From contig NZ_CADIKH010000024.1 of assembly GCF_902859855.1 (NCBI RefSeq), positions 1 to 64,000 of the forward strand: a DNA stretch of 64,000 bases. The letters are read 5' to 3'. This document shows positions 61,114 to 64,000 of this stretch, one piece after another. Position 1 is the stretch's first letter, and each line of letters starts with the position of its first letter. The notes beneath the pieces were generated by a model that ran no database searches, was not told the DNA's origin, and saw nothing but the letters and a program-made list of their open reading frames with translations. A program made the translations under genes and the position numbers. Source of the DNA: Paraburkholderia humisilvae. Its GTDB lineage: Bacteria > Pseudomonadota > Gammaproteobacteria > Burkholderiales > Burkholderiaceae.

Positions 61114-61730
61114 AGGATGATCGGGACAACTGTTGCAGGAGGGAGCCGTAGGCTACTTTTAGCGTCTTAAACCGAACTTAAGAGTGAGAGCGGGGTGCGA
61201 TTCTCAACCTTGCTTCACCTGCGCAGAAGTGATCACCGTGCCGGCGTTCGCTGTTGTGAAGCATTCCGAATCGCTTCTGTTCGAAGAAGCGACGTCGGTC
61301 CGAATGGTGTCCACGAGCGACTTCGACGCGACTCCTGTTGCATCTGCCACTCGGCCGCGCGACACTCCGCTTGCCGAACCGGCGAATGCATCCCGCAGGT
61401 TCGGCAACTTCAGGACGCTGGGCGCCAGCAACTTCGAAAAACTGATGAAACAGAACTATGTTAAAGATAGGAAAACGTCTGGCGATTGACAGTGCATCGA
61501 ATTCGGGCGATACGGTAACGGCGCGTAATCAAACCCCGTGATAAAAATTACGTTGATGTAGCGTTACTTAAGATTTTCTTCAGATACTGTTGCTAGCCTC
61601 ACATATTGCCGGGATGAATTCGTACTGCATAATTGAAATGTCAATATATAGAAATTGATTCGAAAGAATACCGAAGCACTCGGTTAACAGCACCGGCAAC
61701 GGCGCCCTCCCCCTCAAACCCAGGCTCTCC
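61114..61730. other. Intergenic, no convincing gene
   Basis: About 600 bases. A 75-codon minus-strand frame and a 101-codon plus-strand frame overlap here; neither has a good ribosome binding site. 61,540-61,680 is AT-rich and may hold the promoter of the hopanoid genes. Confidence 0.35.
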
Positions 61731-62000
61731 ATGAATCCGTCGACAATGGAACAATTGCGCGGGTATCTCTGTGGCTCACTGCCTGCGGCGACAGTCACGA
61801 TGCTGGCGTCGTGTTTTTTCGCAGGCTTCTTCATGCCACTGTCATATATTTCGGTTGTGATGCCGGTAGTCGCCTGTATGGCGTTTGTCATGTGCGCGAT
61901 CGCACACGTCCCAACGAAAGGATGCCGGCAACGGAGTCGTCCTGAAACCATCGGCGAAAGCGAACGGTCGTTGCAATCATTGCGTGCGTACGAGGCGTGA
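61731..62000 (+). CDS. Small membrane protein upstream of hpnI
   Basis: 89 residues with two hydrophobic helices (LPAATVTMLASCFFAGFFMP; SVVMPVVACMAFVMCAIA) and a polar end. The stop overlaps the start of hpnI (TGATG), so the genes are coupled. No family recognised. Confidence 0.55.
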   Translation: MNPSTMEQLRGYLCGSLPAATVTMLASCFFAGFFMPLSYISVVMPVVACMAFVMCAIAHVPTKGCRQRSRPETIGESERSLQSLRAYEA

Positions 62001-63277
62001 TGAACGCGCGAAGCGACCCACGACGCCCGACGCGGGTACGCTCGAAAAGGTACGCCACCCTGTTCGCGTGCATCGTCGTTGTATTTTCGCGAGTCGCCGC
62101 GTCGTATGACGCCGCGCCGCATATCGCGCATATTCTTTGTGCCACACTGGCCGTCGCATTCGCCCTACCCGCCGTTCTCGGCGTAGGCTACACCTGCTTC
62201 GCCGCCCTGCTCGTGCGTGGCTTCTTCGCGCGGTCCTGCGCGCAGCCATCGAGCTTTCCTTCCGTCACGCTCGTGAAGCCGCTGTGCGGAGACGAATGGA
62301 ATCTCGAGCACAATCTCACCAGTTTCTTTGAGCAGGATTATCCTGGTCCAGTCCAGTTCCTGTTCGGCGTGCACGACCCCGCTGACGTCGCGCTCAAGAC
62401 GGTCGACATGCTGCGTGCACGGTATCCGAAGGCGCAGGTGGACGTCGTGGTCGATTCGCGGCTGTACGGCCCGAACCGGAAAATTGGCAACCTCGTCAAC
62501 ATGCTCGAACACGCGAAGTATGACGTTCTTTGCTTCGCCGATAGCGATGTAACCGTTGAACGCGATTACCTCCTGCACGTGGTCGGCGCGTTGCAGTGCC
62601 CCGGAGTCGGCCTCGTCACCTGCGTGTATCGCGGGCTGTGCGCACCGGGCTGGTGGCCAGGCTTTGCCGCGGCGGCGACGAATTACCACTTCCTCCCGGG
62701 CGTCGTGACCGGCCTTGCGCTCGGGCGAGCACGTCCGTGTTTTGGCCAGACCATTGCGATGGAGCGTGCGATGCTCGATCGCATTGGTGGTCTCACCCAA
62801 TTCGCGCATCATCTGGCCGAGGATCATGCGATCGGTTGCGCGGTTCGGCGCACCGGTGCAACCGTCTCCATCCCGCCATTTACCGTACGGCACGCGTGTG
62901 TCGAGACTCGCTTCACGAAACTCTTCGCACATGAATTGCGTTGGAGCCGCACGATCCGTTCGGTTGACCCGCTGGGACATCTCGGCTCCGCCCTTATGCA
63001 TCCGCTGCCGTTCGCCCTGCTGGCTGTGCTGATGTCGGAGGGCGCAGCGTGGGCGTGGGCACTGGCCGGTATCGCGCTCGTTGCCCGCCTCGTGCTCAAG
63101 TGGCAATCCGACCGCGCAGTGCAGCAAACTCATCGGGGTCTGTGGCTGTTGCCGATGTGTGACGTGCTATCGTTCATCATCTTCATCGCGAGCTTTTTCT
63201 CGTCTCGTGTCGAATGGCGTGGATTCAGCTTCAACGTCGACGGCAACGGGCTACTGTCTCCAGTACATGATGAATAG
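62000..63277 (+). CDS. hpnI: Hopanoid glycosyltransferase HpnI
   Basis: 425 residues from ATG 62000 (GAGG before). N-terminal helix, a GT2 domain of the ceramide-glucosyltransferase type (VTLVKPLCGDEWNLEHNL, FADSDVTVERDYL, and HELRWSRTIRS, a variant of the (Q/R)xxRW motif), and C-terminal helices. HpnI transfers N-acetylglucosamine to bacteriohopanetetrol. The window edge cuts the rest of the pathway. Confidence 0.88.
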   Translation: MNARSDPRRPTRVRSKRYATLFACIVVVFSRVAASYDAAPHIAHILCATLAVAFALPAVLGVGYTCFAALLVRGFFARSCAQPSSFPSVTLVKPLCGDEWNLEHNLTSFFEQDYPGPVQFLFGVHDPADVALKTVDMLRARYPKAQVDVVVDSRLYGPNRKIGNLVNMLEHAKYDVLCFADSDVTVERDYLLHVVGALQCPGVGLVTCVYRGLCAPGWWPGFAAAATNYHFLPGVVTGLALGRARPCFGQTIAMERAMLDRIGGLTQFAHHLAEDHAIGCAVRRTGATVSIPPFTVRHACVETRFTKLFAHELRWSRTIRSVDPLGHLGSALMHPLPFALLAVLMSEGAAWAWALAGIALVARLVLKWQSDRAVQQTHRGLWLLPMCDVLSFIIFIASFFSSRVEWRGFSFNVDGNGLLSPVHDE

Positions 63278-63283
63278 ACCGTT

Positions 63284-64000
63284 ATGCGAATTCCCTGGCG
63301 TGGTCGCGAGGATGGCGCGTCTCCACGCGTGACAACCGCTTTGCCGATGAAACATGTCGGACGCGCGACCGCCCTGATCGGTCTCGCAGTCGCGGTGTGG
63401 CTCGTGTGGCAAGAACACCCGGCGACGGTGTTTCGGTTGATGAAGGACGCGGGCGCCGGGCTGGTGGTCGCGGCTTTCGCGCATGTCCTGCCGATGCTGA
63501 CCAATGCGTGGGACTGGCGCTCACTGATCAGGCCGCGGCAACGGCCGCGAGTGTCAACGATGTTGCGGCTCGTGTGGATCCGCGAATCGATCAATGGCCT
63601 GCTCCCGGTTGCGCGCATCGGCGGAGAGATCGTTGCGTTCCGCTTGCTGGGACGTCTGGGTGTGCGTCCTGCCGCGGCGGCGGCAAGCCTTGTCGTCGAC
63701 ACGCAGCTTACGCTGATCAGCCAGCTCATTTTTGCGCTCGCAGCCGTCGCCTGGCTGCTCGCCGACCACGCGTCATCCGAAGTCGTCCGCGTGACAGGGC
63801 AGTTGGTGCTCGGCATCGCCGTGCTCGCGCCGGTCCTGCTTCTCTTCGCACTCGTGCAGCACGCGCGCCCTTTCGAACGGGCGGCCCGCTTGCTCAACCG
63901 CGCGGCGGGCGGCAAAGTCTATGCGCTGGTCGGCCGCTCCGCACGCATTGACCAGTCGGTCAAGCTGATCTGGCGACAGCATGGTGTGATTGCACGTTAT
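63284..64000 (+). CDS. hpnL: HpnL-like hopanoid membrane protein, partial at window edge
   Basis: The frame from ATG 63284 is open to the end of the window (239 codons). Multiple membrane helices of the LPG_synthase_TM/HpnL type are visible: TALIGLAVAVWLVWQEHP, then MLRLVWIRESINGLLPVARI and GGEIVAFRLLGRLG. It follows hpnI by six bases. HpnL is probably involved in hopanoid transport or modification; the exact role is not established. No stop is present, so the C-terminus is missing. Confidence 0.8.
   Translation, partial: MRIPWRGREDGASPRVTTALPMKHVGRATALIGLAVAVWLVWQEHPATVFRLMKDAGAGLVVAAFAHVLPMLTNAWDWRSLIRPRQRPRVSTMLRLVWIRESINGLLPVARIGGEIVAFRLLGRLGVRPAAAAASLVVDTQLTLISQLIFALAAVAWLLADHASSEVVRVTGQLVLGIAVLAPVLLLFALVQHARPFERAARLLNRAAGGKVYALVGRSARIDQSVKLIWRQHGVIARY

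Noticed and set aside
61184..61489. Overlapping frames of 101 and 75 codons before the hopanoid genes
   Set aside because: They cover each other on opposite strands and neither has a convincing start.
1..64000. tRNA, rRNA or CRISPR array
   Set aside because: No cloverleaf, rRNA signature or regularly spaced direct repeat was found by eye; the only tandem array is the 36-bp coding repeat.

Overview
The window looks like high-GC DNA from a plant- or soil-associated member of the Burkholderiales, closest in style to Paraburkholderia, Caballeronia or Burkholderia. The signs are the codon usage, hopanoid genes at the right edge, a TetR-controlled tripartite efflux operon and, above all, a complete Hrp2-family type III secretion system (T3SS) with the gene order known from Xanthomonas and Ralstonia. 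The species assignment is inference. I see no rRNA, tRNA or CRISPR array.

Left flank (1-8.4 kb) is a graveyard of broken mobile elements (IS110, an ISNCY/IS1202-type fragment, Tn3, IS3 inserted in or next to IS6). Between them lie two paralogous AraC-type regulators, an SDR-fold protein that seems to lack its catalytic Tyr and Lys, and a truncated autotransporter barrel. From 8.5 to 13.7 kb a TetR regulator, membrane-fusion lipoprotein, ABC ATPase, ABC-2 permease (frameshifted as given) and outer-membrane factor form one tightly coupled operon. From 14 to 22.5 kb the genes are ordinary chromosomal ones: an HTH protein, a diguanylate cyclase, an MscS-type channel, small envelope proteins and a VIT-like membrane protein.

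The core is the T3SS island (about 22.9-55.2 kb). Two divergent operons meet at 41.25-41.48 kb. Leftward: hrpB1, sctI, sctJ, sctK, sctL, sctN, sctO, sctT, then sctC on its own promoter followed by a cytochrome P450. Rightward: sctU, sctV, sctP, sctQ, sctR, sctS, an hpaA-like gene, then sctD and an hrpD6-like gene on their own promoter. Around them are the export chaperone hpaB, a lytic transglycosylase, three harpin-like secreted proteins (one fused to a phage-tail-type lysozyme domain, one to a PL7 alginate-lyase-like domain) and at least four candidate effectors. The effectors are a HopH1/XopG-like protein with a destroyed HExxH site, a protein with an N-myristoylation motif and a deamidase-like Cys signature, a protein with two ubiquitin-interacting motifs, and a 539-residue protein of unknown family. 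Six perfect TTCG-N16-TTCG (hrpII/PIP) boxes and one with a single mismatch stand before these genes, several followed at the expected distance by a YANNNT -10 element. They tie the genes into one HrpB/HrpX-type regulon, although that regulator is not in the window. One box precedes a previously easy-to-miss 57-codon gene at 50,826-50,999, which is my best candidate for the otherwise missing needle or pilus subunit.

Right flank (55.4-64 kb): an FAD/NAD(P)-binding oxidoreductase with a coupled small gene, an AraC-type activator, an SH3-domain secreted protein, a DegP/DegQ-type periplasmic protease, and the start of a hopanoid side-chain cluster (HpnI glycosyltransferase and HpnL, which runs off the edge).
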